Source: Candidatus Bathyarchaeota archaeon
GTDB lineage: Archaea > Thermoproteota > Bathyarchaeia > Bathyarchaeales > Bathycorpusculaceae
Direction: 5' to 3'
Assembly: GCA_026014685.1 (NCBI GenBank)
Contig: JAOZHW010000008.1
Coordinates: 1 to 64,000 of the forward strand
DNA: 64,000 bases
A model generated the notes under the pieces. That model worked only from the letters and a program-made list of their open reading frames with translations. It had not been told where the DNA came from and did not search any database. A program made the position numbers and the translations under genes. Shown here piece by piece: positions 9,336 to 18,767 of this stretch (positions are counted from its first letter, which is position 1; each line of letters starts with the position of its first letter).

Positions 9336-11903
9336 ATGCATTTAAAACTAAAACCAACTAAAAAGAAAGCATATTCCGTGATTGCAATCGTTCTATTGTT
9401 AACAATGGTTGTTCCCATGACTCTTCTATCCACAACCAACGCGCACACACCCGCTTGGAACATTCCCTCATTTTCCTACATAGCTGCACAACCCTCCACA
9501 GTTGGCGTAGGGCAAAGAGTTGCAGTCTACATGTGGGTCGATGCACCCTTGCCCTCTTCCGCTGAAGGCAACGACATCAGAAGACACGACTACAAATTAA
9601 CCATCACAAAGCCTGATGGAAAAACAGAAGTCAAAGAGTGGCCGATCATCTACGACACCACGGGAGTTCAAAGCTACACATTCACACCCGACCAAGTAGG
9701 CCAATATACACTGTTCTTCGAATACAAAGGTCAAACCTTCACTTGGAACACGACAGCCACAAGCACATGGACTGGCGATGTCTTTATGCCGTCTAACGCC
9801 ACAGCCAAAGTAACGGTGCAAGAAGAACAATTAAACCCCCCTATACTGAGTTATCCGCTGCCAACTGAATACTGGACACGACCCATAGAAGGACAAAACA
9901 CTGACTGGTGGAGCATTTCCTCAAACTGGCTCAATCCCCCATTTGTCCGCATTGGAGACAGTGGAACTCAAGGTGCAGTCTCTGCTTGCGATACTCAAGG
10001 CGGCTACGGCAGATTCCAACCTGATGGCATAGGACCCAACAGTCCACACATATTGTGGACAAAACCCATACAGGACGGCGGAGTCGTCGGTGGAGGAGAC
10101 TACGATGTCTTAGGCAAAACCTACTACATGGGTGGTTCATACAACGTTAGATTCACTGAAGCTATAGTAATGCATGGACGACTTTACTATCAAGCACCAT
10201 GGGGCAACTCTGGCACTGGCGGCGACTACATCTGTCTTGATCTACGCACTGGAAAGGAACTTTGGCGTATTAATTACACAACCGTTAACTCAGTAGGAAA
10301 ACCAGTGGCTGGTTACCTATACTCATATGACACCATGAACCAACACGGAGTCATCCCGAACGGTTTGCTATTCACAATCAACTTTGGCAGAGCATACGAC
10401 CCAATGACCGGAAGAGTTCTAGACCTCAACATAACAAACGTTCCAACAGGCACAGCAGTCGCAGGCCCACAAGGAGAAGTACTCAGATACGTCTACAACT
10501 CCGCAGGCAAATGGCTTGCTCAGTGGAACTCCTCCAAAGTCTTCACCGTTGAAACCAGTGGAACCATCGATGCAGGCACGGCAGCACGCTACGACTGGAA
10601 CAAAACCCTATCGGTAGGTCCTGGCACATGGACTGTCAATAGGCACATACTCCCCGGTGAACTGCTGCTTCTAACGCAAGGTAGCTTTGGCGGTCCAAGA
10701 GACCCTCAACCAGGCATGAACGTAAGCGCTGTAAGCCTAAAATCGGGCTCAGAGGGACAAATCTTGTGGACCAAATTCTATCCAGTGGCACCGAACAACG
10801 AAACAAGAAAAATCATGGCAATCGATTCAGACGCTAAAACATTTGTCTGTCAAGACAAAGAAAGCCTAAGACTCACCGCTTATAGCTTAACCGACGGAAA
10901 TCAAGTTTGGACCGTAACCCCCGATGATGCAATCTGGGATACTATGCGAAGCACCTCTTTAGCGGCATACGGAAAACTCTACGTATCTGGCTTTGACGGA
11001 ATACTACACTGCTACGACATGAAAACAGGCAAACTACTCTGGACCTACGGCAACGGCGGCCCAGGCAACAGCACTGACGCCGGATTAGAAACCGCATGGG
11101 GTCATTACCCGATTTTCGTGGATGTTATCGCTGACGGAAAAGTCTACTTAGGCACCACTGAACATTCCCCTGACTCTCCATTCTATAAAGGTTCACAGTA
11201 CCGCTGCTTAAACGCCACAACGGGCGAAGAGATATGGACTATGCTGGGCTGGGGTACCGGTATGTATGTGGGTCAAAGCGACATCGTTGCAGAAGGCTGC
11301 TTCATTTACTTGAACTGCTATGACATGCAAATCTACACAATAGGCAAAGGCCCAAGCGCAATGACTATAGAAGCACCCAAAGCCGCCATCGAACTAGGCA
11401 AATCACTCATTATCAGCGGAACAATCATGGATATCTCGGCTGGCACAAAACAGAACGAGCAAGCAGCACGGTTCCCCAACGGCGTTCCCTGTGTTTCTGA
11501 TGCAAGCATGAGTTCCTGGATGGAATACGTCTACATGCAGAAACCCCGCCCAACCAACGTCACAGGCGTCCCTGTCACCCTAAGCGTAATCGACGCTAAC
11601 GGTAACTACCGAGAAATCGGTGTTGCAACAAGCAACGCTGATGGATACTATAGCCTCAACTGGAAACCCGACATCGAAGGCGAATACACCGTTTACGCAA
11701 CTTTCGCTGGAAGTGAATCATACTGGCCCTCACACGCAGTAACCTCTTTTGCTGTCGATCCTTCACCCGCAACTCCAACACCTCCACCTGCTCAACCGGT
11801 ATCTATTGCAGACCAATACTTCTTGCCTGCTACCGTTGGTTTATTCGTTTTAGTTATCATAGTGCTGGTTATGCTGGCGCTTATGATGAAAAAACGAGCT
11901 TAA
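9336..11903 (+). CDS. Secreted PQQ-type beta-propeller protein 1
   Basis: This 855-residue surface protein has a signal peptide at about residues 13-37, ending in NAHTPAW. An N-terminal Ig-like domain follows (about 45-165; QPSTVGVGQRVAVYMWVD), with a link through VQEEQLNPP. The propeller region of PQQ-like repeats spans about 170-670, with blades marked by LDLRTGKELWRIN, YDMKTGKLLWTYG and LNATTGEEIWTM. A C-terminal Ig/carboxypeptidase-regulatory-like domain lies at about 690-800 (VSDASMSSWMEYVYMQKPRP, then NADGYYSLNWKPDIEGEYT). A Pro/Thr linker, one transmembrane helix and the anchor KKRA end the protein. The Shine-Dalgarno GGAG lies nine bases before ATG. No catalytic residues are recognised. 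Its role may be surface binding or cell-envelope structure. Confidence 0.88.
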   Translation: MHLKLKPTKKKAYSVIAIVLLLTMVVPMTLLSTTNAHTPAWNIPSFSYIAAQPSTVGVGQRVAVYMWVDAPLPSSAEGNDIRRHDYKLTITKPDGKTEVKEWPIIYDTTGVQSYTFTPDQVGQYTLFFEYKGQTFTWNTTATSTWTGDVFMPSNATAKVTVQEEQLNPPILSYPLPTEYWTRPIEGQNTDWWSISSNWLNPPFVRIGDSGTQGAVSACDTQGGYGRFQPDGIGPNSPHILWTKPIQDGGVVGGGDYDVLGKTYYMGGSYNVRFTEAIVMHGRLYYQAPWGNSGTGGDYICLDLRTGKELWRINYTTVNSVGKPVAGYLYSYDTMNQHGVIPNGLLFTINFGRAYDPMTGRVLDLNITNVPTGTAVAGPQGEVLRYVYNSAGKWLAQWNSSKVFTVETSGTIDAGTAARYDWNKTLSVGPGTWTVNRHILPGELLLLTQGSFGGPRDPQPGMNVSAVSLKSGSEGQILWTKFYPVAPNNETRKIMAIDSDAKTFVCQDKESLRLTAYSLTDGNQVWTVTPDDAIWDTMRSTSLAAYGKLYVSGFDGILHCYDMKTGKLLWTYGNGGPGNSTDAGLETAWGHYPIFVDVIADGKVYLGTTEHSPDSPFYKGSQYRCLNATTGEEIWTMLGWGTGMYVGQSDIVAEGCFIYLNCYDMQIYTIGKGPSAMTIEAPKAAIELGKSLIISGTIMDISAGTKQNEQAARFPNGVPCVSDASMSSWMEYVYMQKPRPTNVTGVPVTLSVIDANGNYREIGVATSNADGYYSLNWKPDIEGEYTVYATFAGSESYWPSHAVTSFAVDPSPATPTPPPAQPVSIADQYFLPATVGLFVLVIIVLVMLALMMKKRA

Positions 11904-11920
11904 GTGTTCCCAAAAATTTC

Positions 11921-11937
11921 CCTTTTTTCTTTTTTTA
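11921..11937 (+). terminator. T-rich terminator
   Basis: CCTTTTTTCTTTTTTT directly follows the first beta-propeller gene, in the style of archaeal oligo-T terminators. No stem is required or obvious. Confidence 0.55.
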
Positions 11938-12019
11938 ATCCCGGTATGGCTCTTGCCTGGACGATTATTAGTTAAATGAATTTCATTTTTTGCAAAAATA
12001 AATTATTTTTTAACTTTTG

Positions 12020-12034
12020 CTCACGATAGGTGAG
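12020..12034 (+). promoter_or_regulatory. CTCAC-N5-GTGAG operator
   Basis: This inverted repeat (CTCAC, GATAG spacer, GTGAG) lies just upstream of CTTATAACTA, the likely TATA box of the second beta-propeller gene. It is near-identical to 9264-9278. No matching site was seen upstream of the third paralogue. Confidence 0.55.
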
Positions 12035-12087
12035 TCAGTCTTATAACTATTTTTCGTCAACTTGCTTGAAACATGGAGAAAGAAATA

Positions 12088-14538
12088 ATGAAAATCAGGC
12101 AAAATTTTAAACAAATATCGATTTCAACGGCTATCATTGCAATAATGTTACTCTCAACCGTAGCGCTAAACGTACCCACAGCTTCCGCAGCTGACTACCC
12201 AACCTACCTATTCCTAACCGCCCAACCTAACCCCATAGGCGTCGGTCAGGAAGCCAACGTCGTCTACTGGATGGATAAAGCGCCCCCTACAGCTTCAGGA
12301 CCTAGAGGTGACCGCTGGCAAGGCTGGAAGATGGAAATAACTTCGCCAGACGGAAAAACTGAAACAAAGAGCCTCCCTGCTTCTGATGCCGCAGGCTCAG
12401 GAATTTTAAAATTTGTGCCCTCACAAGTCGGTAACTATACCTTCAAGCTTACTTTTCCAGGGCAGAACATAACACAGGGCAGCGCAATTAACTGGTACAA
12501 GCCTTCTGAAAGCGCAACAGTTCAGCTAACGGTACAGGAAGAACAAGTCCAACCCTTACCTTACAATCCATTGCCAACAGACTATTGGAGTAGACCCATA
12601 AACGCTGCTAACCACGGCTGGAACGTACTCGCAGGCAACTGGTTAGGCGGCGGCTCAGCTGGACCACACGGACCAAGATGCTACGATTCTAACGGCAACT
12701 TTAACCCATACGGCACAGCACCCAACGCACCCCACGTTATGTGGACAAGAGAAATCGCATTCGGCGGAATCGTTGGAGAACAAACCGAAGATACTAACTA
12801 CTTCCCAGGCGAAACATACGACCGCAAATTCCAACCGCCAATCATCATGCAAGGCAGACTCTACTACAACCAACGCTTAGGCGTCGACCGTTGGCAGGGA
12901 CTTTACTGTATTGATCTGCAGACAGGTAAAGAACTCTGGTTCAAGAACGGCACAACTATCACTTTCGGGCAACTGCTTAACTGGCAAACACCCAACGTAC
13001 ACGGCATAATTCCGCATCTCTGGGCTGTTTCAGGAACCACCTACAAGATGTATGATGCATTCACAGGCGACTGGATACTCGATGTAAACAATGTACCCTC
13101 AGGCACAATGATTTTTGGAGAGAACGGTGAAATCCTAATCTACACACTTACAGGATCAACCAACGTATTAACACTGTGGAATTCCTCCAAGGCACTAGAA
13201 GCAACCATGTCAGGTGACTGGTACTACAGACCAGTGGGGCCAGTTAACGGCACTAATGGATATGAATGGAACGTTACAGTACCCGACATGCCAGGAGCAC
13301 AAAGCATACTAAAAATCAAAGACGGCGTAATCTACGCAAGAGCAACCTACACTGACGGTGCACCGGGAACAACAAAAGTCGGCGACGTAGCATACGACAT
13401 CAGCTCTAACAACATCAAGAAAAATGACAGCGGAAAATACCCCACCACAATCAGCAACATGTGGGGCCCAGTAAACCGAACATTTGAAGGCACCCTCCTC
13501 AACGGCTTCATAGACAGCAACATCCTGCCCATATTCGTTAAAGAACAGATGGTCTGGTACGGCATCAACGTTCGAACTGGCTCAGTCGCTTGGGGACCAA
13601 CCAAACCCTACGAAAACGCATGGGGTGTCTATCAACCATACGCTGACTGGCAATCTGCAAACGGTATCCTCTACGCTGCAGGCTACGACGGCATGATTCA
13701 CGCATACAACATCACCACAGGCGCAAACATCTGGAACTGGTACACTGCTTCAAGCGGATTAGAAACCGTCTACGGACACTACGTCTTCAAAGACAGCGCC
13801 ATGTCCATATGCGACGGCAAACTCTACGCAGTAAACAACGAGCACTCACCTTCTACACCACTCTACAGAGGTTCAAAGATGTACTGCATCGACGCTGTCA
13901 CAGGAGAGAATTTGTGGAACATTTCCTTCTGGGGCTTGTTCCCAGTGCTAGCTGACGGATACGCAGTCTCCTTTAACTACTACGACGGACGCGTCTACTG
14001 CTTTGGCAAAGGCGAAAGCGAAACCACCATAACTTCCTCACCCAAAGTCTCCACATTAGGCAGCAGTGTGCTAATCGAAGGCAAAGTAATTGATAAAGCA
14101 GCAAGCGCAAACGGTGCAGCAGCAGTATCTGACGAAAGCATGGCAAGCTGGATGGAGTACCTCTACATGCAGCAACCCAAACCCACAGACGCAGAAGGCG
14201 TCACAGTGAAATTGGATGTACTCGACGCTAACGGCAACTACCGCAACATCGGCCAAGTAAAAACAGACCTATCAGGCTCATACAGCTATGCATGGCAACC
14301 CGACATACCTGGAAAATACACCATATTCGCATCCTACGCAGGCTCAGACGCGTATGCAAGCTCCTCTGCACAGACAGCAATCCAAGTCGACGACGTACCT
14401 CCACCGTCAGCTACGCCAATAGCAGAAACCGCGCAGCCAATGACAGATACCTACGTGCTAGCCATGGGTGCCGCCATAATCATCGCCATAGCCATCGTGG
14501 GAGCAATCGTTGTTCTAATGCTTAGGAAGCGACCATAA
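12088..14538 (+). CDS. Secreted PQQ-type beta-propeller protein 2
   Basis: This 816-residue paralogue of its neighbours has the same order: signal peptide, Ig-like domain (QPNPIGVGQEANVVYWMD), PQQ-like propeller blades (IDLQTGKELWFKN, YNITTGANIWNWY, IDAVTGENLWNIS), a C-terminal Ig-like domain (MASWMEYLYMQQPKPTD; LSGSYSYAWQPDIPGKYT), a linker, one membrane helix and a basic end (LRKRP). ATG 12088 is preferred over the in-frame ATG 12073. With 12088, GGAGAAAGAAAT sits before the start exactly as in the first paralogue, whereas 12073 would lie upstream of that Shine-Dalgarno. Glycosylation-type N-x-S/T sites are common through the propeller. Function is unknown beyond surface display. Confidence 0.87.
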   Translation: MKIRQNFKQISISTAIIAIMLLSTVALNVPTASAADYPTYLFLTAQPNPIGVGQEANVVYWMDKAPPTASGPRGDRWQGWKMEITSPDGKTETKSLPASDAAGSGILKFVPSQVGNYTFKLTFPGQNITQGSAINWYKPSESATVQLTVQEEQVQPLPYNPLPTDYWSRPINAANHGWNVLAGNWLGGGSAGPHGPRCYDSNGNFNPYGTAPNAPHVMWTREIAFGGIVGEQTEDTNYFPGETYDRKFQPPIIMQGRLYYNQRLGVDRWQGLYCIDLQTGKELWFKNGTTITFGQLLNWQTPNVHGIIPHLWAVSGTTYKMYDAFTGDWILDVNNVPSGTMIFGENGEILIYTLTGSTNVLTLWNSSKALEATMSGDWYYRPVGPVNGTNGYEWNVTVPDMPGAQSILKIKDGVIYARATYTDGAPGTTKVGDVAYDISSNNIKKNDSGKYPTTISNMWGPVNRTFEGTLLNGFIDSNILPIFVKEQMVWYGINVRTGSVAWGPTKPYENAWGVYQPYADWQSANGILYAAGYDGMIHAYNITTGANIWNWYTASSGLETVYGHYVFKDSAMSICDGKLYAVNNEHSPSTPLYRGSKMYCIDAVTGENLWNISFWGLFPVLADGYAVSFNYYDGRVYCFGKGESETTITSSPKVSTLGSSVLIEGKVIDKAASANGAAAVSDESMASWMEYLYMQQPKPTDAEGVTVKLDVLDANGNYRNIGQVKTDLSGSYSYAWQPDIPGKYTIFASYAGSDAYASSSAQTAIQVDDVPPPSATPIAETAQPMTDTYVLAMGAAIIIAIAIVGAIVVLMLRKRP

Positions 14539-14543
14539 TAGAA

Positions 14544-14575
14544 CCCTTTCTTTTCCTTTTTTTGTTTTTTTTTTG
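14544..14575 (+). terminator. T-rich terminator
   Basis: A pyrimidine tract with long T runs (CTTTTTTTG followed by ten T) starts six bases after the stop of the second beta-propeller gene. It is a typical archaeal terminator. Confidence 0.6.
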
Positions 14576-14715
14576 CTTTGAGAGGTCGGGGCTGAGTGAG
14601 CTTCTGGATTGAAATTATGATGTTGCAATACATTGTGATTTGCATTCTCTTTTCTCCTTAGAAGAAATGCTTTTGCCAGAAGCCCCAGTAAACCCGACTT
14701 TTCAGTAAAAAGCGA

Positions 14716-15492
14716 CTAACGTATGTTTCGGTAACTATCCCTGCTTTTTGATTTGGGGTCAACGAAATAAACAAACGGGTTGCCACCGTACACCGACGTC
14801 GCGTTTACCGTAATCACTCGATTATCATGTACTTTGAATGGTTTAGCGGCTGCCAACTGCGGTTGATGGCTCCGAATTATTCTGCCCACACCCAACGCTT
14901 TGCAAACAGCCGCAGAAACGTCCGCGCCGAACTCGACGCCTGCTCCCCGCGCATAATTTGGGTCTTCTCCGTCGCCGTCGATGGGGTCTGACCAGAGCAG
15001 ATCCAGACGCAACTCTTCTGAGGGTGCCTGCAAATCAGAGACTCCGTTGATTCTACTTGATATTCCTCCGTGAACAAGCAGTGCGTTGTTTGGGATTAAT
15101 GCGGCGATGTGGAGTGTGTCTATGAAGGGTTTGAGTTCGTCTGTGAAGTAGTTGCCCCAGCTGCCTGTTTTGGCTGTGGCTTCTTCGATTAGGGTGCAGG
15201 GGTTGAATTGGGGTTCACCTAACTCGGTGAAATCTTCATGGTTTCCCATCAATGCGACAACGTTTGTTGGGTGTTTCTGCTGTAGGTCTGCGATGGTTCG
15301 GATGACTTCGACGCCGTCTGGGCCTCGGTCGGCGTAGTCGCCTAAAAAAACCAGCAAATCTACCTCTAAATTTACAATCTCAAGTATGGCTTTTAGGGTT
15401 TTGTAGTCGCCATGCAAGTCCCCTACCACAGCGACTCGGCTGAACTTTTGAGGCTCAACTACAGCTAAAGGGGCACTCAAAGCTGACCACAC
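14716..15492 (-). CDS. PPP-family Ser/Thr phosphatase-like enzyme
   Basis: This 258-residue metallophosphoesterase carries the full PPP signature: GDLHGDY (residues 24-30), GDYADRG (about 51-57) and GNHED (about 83-87). Metal-binding histidines follow in VHGGISS and in the SHQPQ segment. Together these place it with the PP1/PP2A-like Ser/Thr protein phosphatases and diadenosine tetraphosphatases rather than the YfcE-like group. It is cytosolic, with no signal peptide. It lies between two beta-propeller genes on the opposite strand and so is transcribed independently. A TATA-like TTATAA lies at 15494-15499, immediately upstream of the first codon. That is too close to be this start's promoter, so a downstream in-frame start is possible. 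Confidence 0.85.
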   Translation of the reverse strand: MWSALSAPLAVVEPQKFSRVAVVGDLHGDYKTLKAILEIVNLEVDLLVFLGDYADRGPDGVEVIRTIADLQQKHPTNVVALMGNHEDFTELGEPQFNPCTLIEEATAKTGSWGNYFTDELKPFIDTLHIAALIPNNALLVHGGISSRINGVSDLQAPSEELRLDLLWSDPIDGDGEDPNYARGAGVEFGADVSAAVCKALGVGRIIRSHQPQLAAAKPFKVHDNRVITVNATSVYGGNPFVYFVDPKSKSRDSYRNIR

Positions 15493-15714
15493 TTATAAAA
15501 TACGCTGACAGACAATAAAGATGTTGCCCACCAAATTGGGAGGTGTTCAGAGTTGTGTTCTCCACATTTTTGCCTGTTTGATGGTGATTTCTTGGTGGAT
15601 GTTTCAAAAATTGCCTTTTTTCCCTGCTGGGGAGTTACTTCTTGAAACCTGCAATTTAGCAACTTTTATTAAGGATTTTTCCTTTTTGAAAGGAGTTTAA
15701 GGAGAAAAAAAGAA

Positions 15715-18213
15715 ATGCAAACGCATAAAAATAAATTCTTTGCAATTTTGTGTATAGCAATCTTCGCAACTTCAATCGCATTAACTGCAGCACCAAAAGC
15801 CGAAGCACACACTCCTCCATGGAACATCACAACTTTTGCTTACGTAAGCGCTAACCCTGACCCAGTCGGCGTGGGACAAGAAGTTCTTATCGTCGTCTGG
15901 ATTAACCAAGTCATCGCTGGCGTTGACGCAGACAACGACATAAGGTTCAAAGACTACAAACTCACAATAACAAAACCTGACAATACCACTGAAACCGTAA
16001 CTTGGAGCGTAGTTTCAGACCCCACTTCAGCAGCATACACACAATATGTGCCCAACCAAGTTGGAACATACAAACTGTTCTTCCAATTCCCAGGCCAAAC
16101 CTACACCTGGAGCGGCGCATACCAAGGCGACTACTACTTACCCAGCAACGCAACAACCACCTTCACCGTCCAAGCAGAACCCATCCCACACCAACCTGTC
16201 ATTCCACTTCCAACTGAATACTGGACACGACCCATCGAAGGCCAAAACATCTTATGGGAACAAATTTCCTCTAACTGGCTCAGCGGCGCAGCAACAGCAG
16301 ACAGATGGCAAAAATATGGAAGCGCACCCACAAGCTCACACATTATGTGGTCTAAAGTCTTCGAACTAGGCGGCTTAACTGGCGGTTCAGCTGAGGTAGG
16401 TGCAACTTTCTATTCAGGCTTCTCGTATGAAACCCGATTCAACAATCCCATCATAATCAGCGGCATCCTCTGCTACCCAGTTGCACTAGGACACGCCCCA
16501 ACAGGCGGCGGCTACGTAGCAGTCGACCTAAGAACAGGACAAGAACTATGGCGAAGAGACGACATAAGCCCAACTTTTGCACAACTCTACGATTATGCCT
16601 CACCTAACCAGCACGGAGTCGTCGGCGGCATACTATGGCAAGCCAGCGGCACCACATGGATGGCATACGACCCCTTAACAGGCAAAGGCATGTTCAACCT
16701 AACAGGCGTACCCAGCGGAACAGAAGTCTACACAGACAAAGGAGAAATCGTACGCTACGTCATGAACTACCAAAACCGATGGCTCGCACTCTGGAACTGG
16801 ACAGCAGCACCAGGCACAAGACTGGGCACATCAGGCACTAACGAAGACCAATGGAGAGTAAACGGAAAATCAATCAACACAACCACAGCCTACTCATGGA
16901 ACGTAACCATACCCAGCTTACCAGGCCTAGACGCTCCAACCATAATCGGCATAATACCCGGCGACGTAATAATCGGCCGCAGCAGCAACATCGCATTAAC
17001 CTCACTCTCAAGAGGCACCCCTAACCCGTGGACGATGTGGGCACTAAGCGACAAACCAGAATCCAGAGGACAACTGTTATGGATCAAAAACTACACAGCC
17101 CCCGCAGGCGACATAACCAGAATGCTCGCATGGCAACCCATAGACCCAGTCACCCGAACCATTGCTATGACAGACTTTGAAACTGGACAAAGATTAGGCT
17201 ACAGCATCGACACCGGCGATCTCAAATGGGGACCAGTCGGAGAATTCCGCGCGTTCAACTACTACAGCAGCAGAGCAGGCTTCCCCGCATACGGCAACCT
17301 CTACGTAAGCGGATACGGCGGAGAACTACTATGCTTCTCGATGAAAAACGGCTCATTACTCTGGAAATTCAACGACACAAACAGCGGCATCGAAACACCA
17401 TGGGGACTCTACCCAATTCAAACCGCAGCAGTAGCTGACGGAATGGTCTTCTCTTATGCTGGAGAACACTCACCAAACACACCACTATACAAAGGCTACA
17501 GAGTATACGCTAACAACGCCACCACAGGTGAATTAGTCTGGAACCTGCTTTCATGGTCAGCGTCAGGTCTAGGAACCTCACTGGCGCCAATAGCAATCGC
17601 AGACGGATACCTTGCACACCTAAACGCCTACGACGGCAAAGTATACTGCATCGGCAAAGGCCCAAGCGCACTCACAGTAGACGCACCCATGGCAGCCTTA
17701 GAATCAGGACAAAGCGTTGTTATTCGTGGTACAATCACTGACATTTCAGCAGGCACCAAACAAGCTGAGCAAGCCGCAAGATTCCCCAACGGCGTACCAG
17801 TAGTAAGCGACGAAAGCATGACTGGATGGATGGAATACGTTTACATGCAAAAACCCTGCCCAACCAACGTCACAGGCGTACCAATAACAATCAACGTAGT
17901 TGACTCTAACGGAAACTACCGAAACATAGGTACAGCAAAGAGTGATGCAAGCGGAACCTACAGCTTAGTCTGGACACCAGACATCTCAGGCAAATACACA
18001 GTCATCGCAAGCTTCGCTGGATCCAACTCATACTACGGATCACACGCTCAAACAGCCTTCGCAGTCGACGAAGCACCAGAAGCCACTCCTGCACCAACAC
18101 AAGCCCCCGCAACCATGGCTGAACAATACTTCGTGCCAATGACCACCGCAATCCTCGTTGCAATCATCGTGCTCGCTGTATTAGTCGTCTACTCAATCAT
18201 CAAAAAGAAATAA
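15715..18213 (+). CDS. Secreted PQQ-type beta-propeller protein 3
   Basis: This 832-residue protein is closest to paralogue 1. The signal peptide ends near KAEAHTPPW. An Ig-like domain follows (NPDPVGVGQEVLIVVWIN), then PQQ-like blades (VDLRTGQELWRRD, FSMKNGSLLWKFN, NNATTGELVWNLL), the C-terminal Ig-like domain with ISAGTKQAEQAARFPNGVP and MTGWMEYVYMQKPCPTNV, a Pro/Thr linker, a membrane helix and KKK at the end. The ATG has GGAG 11 bases upstream. The CTCAC-GTGAG operator of the other two is not seen. The promoter is probably the TTTTATTAA near 15663. Synonymous codons end mostly in C or A, as in its paralogues, consistent with high expression. Confidence 0.87.
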   Translation: MQTHKNKFFAILCIAIFATSIALTAAPKAEAHTPPWNITTFAYVSANPDPVGVGQEVLIVVWINQVIAGVDADNDIRFKDYKLTITKPDNTTETVTWSVVSDPTSAAYTQYVPNQVGTYKLFFQFPGQTYTWSGAYQGDYYLPSNATTTFTVQAEPIPHQPVIPLPTEYWTRPIEGQNILWEQISSNWLSGAATADRWQKYGSAPTSSHIMWSKVFELGGLTGGSAEVGATFYSGFSYETRFNNPIIISGILCYPVALGHAPTGGGYVAVDLRTGQELWRRDDISPTFAQLYDYASPNQHGVVGGILWQASGTTWMAYDPLTGKGMFNLTGVPSGTEVYTDKGEIVRYVMNYQNRWLALWNWTAAPGTRLGTSGTNEDQWRVNGKSINTTTAYSWNVTIPSLPGLDAPTIIGIIPGDVIIGRSSNIALTSLSRGTPNPWTMWALSDKPESRGQLLWIKNYTAPAGDITRMLAWQPIDPVTRTIAMTDFETGQRLGYSIDTGDLKWGPVGEFRAFNYYSSRAGFPAYGNLYVSGYGGELLCFSMKNGSLLWKFNDTNSGIETPWGLYPIQTAAVADGMVFSYAGEHSPNTPLYKGYRVYANNATTGELVWNLLSWSASGLGTSLAPIAIADGYLAHLNAYDGKVYCIGKGPSALTVDAPMAALESGQSVVIRGTITDISAGTKQAEQAARFPNGVPVVSDESMTGWMEYVYMQKPCPTNVTGVPITINVVDSNGNYRNIGTAKSDASGTYSLVWTPDISGKYTVIASFAGSNSYYGSHAQTAFAVDEAPEATPAPTQAPATMAEQYFVPMTTAILVAIIVLAVLVVYSIIKKK

Positions 18214-18234
18214 ATCAACGCCAAGGAAACCAAC

Positions 18235-18255
18235 TTTCCTTTTATTTTTTTGTTT
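18235..18255 (+). terminator. T-rich terminator
   Basis: CTTTCCTTTTATTTTTTTG lies 20 bases after the stop of the third beta-propeller gene, before the convergent PUA gene. Confidence 0.5.
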
Positions 18256-18263
18256 AATACATT

Positions 18264-18767
18264 TTATTCGTTGAGCGTTTTTATATATTCCCAGATTTTG
18301 TCGCTAACATAATGCAGTGTTTTCACTACAGGACCCTTTTTAGTGGCTCTTGCAGTCTCTGCGTCCATTAAACTCTCGCCCACCGCCAACGCTTTACCAT
18401 GCTTCATATCCGCAACCAAAACCAAATCGCCCACCCCAAAATCGCCCTCAACCCGCACTATACCCGGCGCCATAACAGTTGCACCCTTGCAGACATATGG
18501 CACTGCTCCCATGTCCACGATAATTTTGGGCGCTTTAGCTGTAAACTCACTGAAAAGCAGGGAAGGTAGAACTTTCTGGTTTGCTTCAAAAAGCAAAGGT
18601 CTACCGCCAACGAGATAAATCAACCCCACGTCCGATTCAACTACCTCGACGTTGGTTTTCGCGCCAAAAAGCGCATCAAAATCGAGTTTAACTTTTTGTG
18701 CGGCTTCATCTAAGATTTGTTTTGCTTCTTTTGTCTTCAGAGGGTATCGGCGTTGTTTTGTGGGCAT
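18264..18767 (-). CDS. PUA-domain RNA-binding protein, MCT-1-like
   Basis: This 167-residue protein has an N-terminal pre-PUA domain (about 1-80; LKTKEAKQILDEAAQKV, GLIYLVGGRPLLFE) and a C-terminal PUA domain (about 85-160; KIIVDMGAVPYVCKGATVMA PGIV, GDLVLVADMKHGKALAVGES). This architecture is that of archaeal homologues of eukaryotic MCT-1/Tma20, which bind tRNA or ribosomes near the decoding site. The start overlaps the 3' end of the upstream VTT-domain gene by 31 bases on the same strand, so the two are probably coexpressed. Confidence 0.85.
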   Translation of the reverse strand: MPTKQRRYPLKTKEAKQILDEAAQKVKLDFDALFGAKTNVEVVESDVGLIYLVGGRPLLFEANQKVLPSLLFSEFTAKAPKIIVDMGAVPYVCKGATVMAPGIVRVEGDFGVGDLVLVADMKHGKALAVGESLMDAETARATKKGPVVKTLHYVSDKIWEYIKTLNE

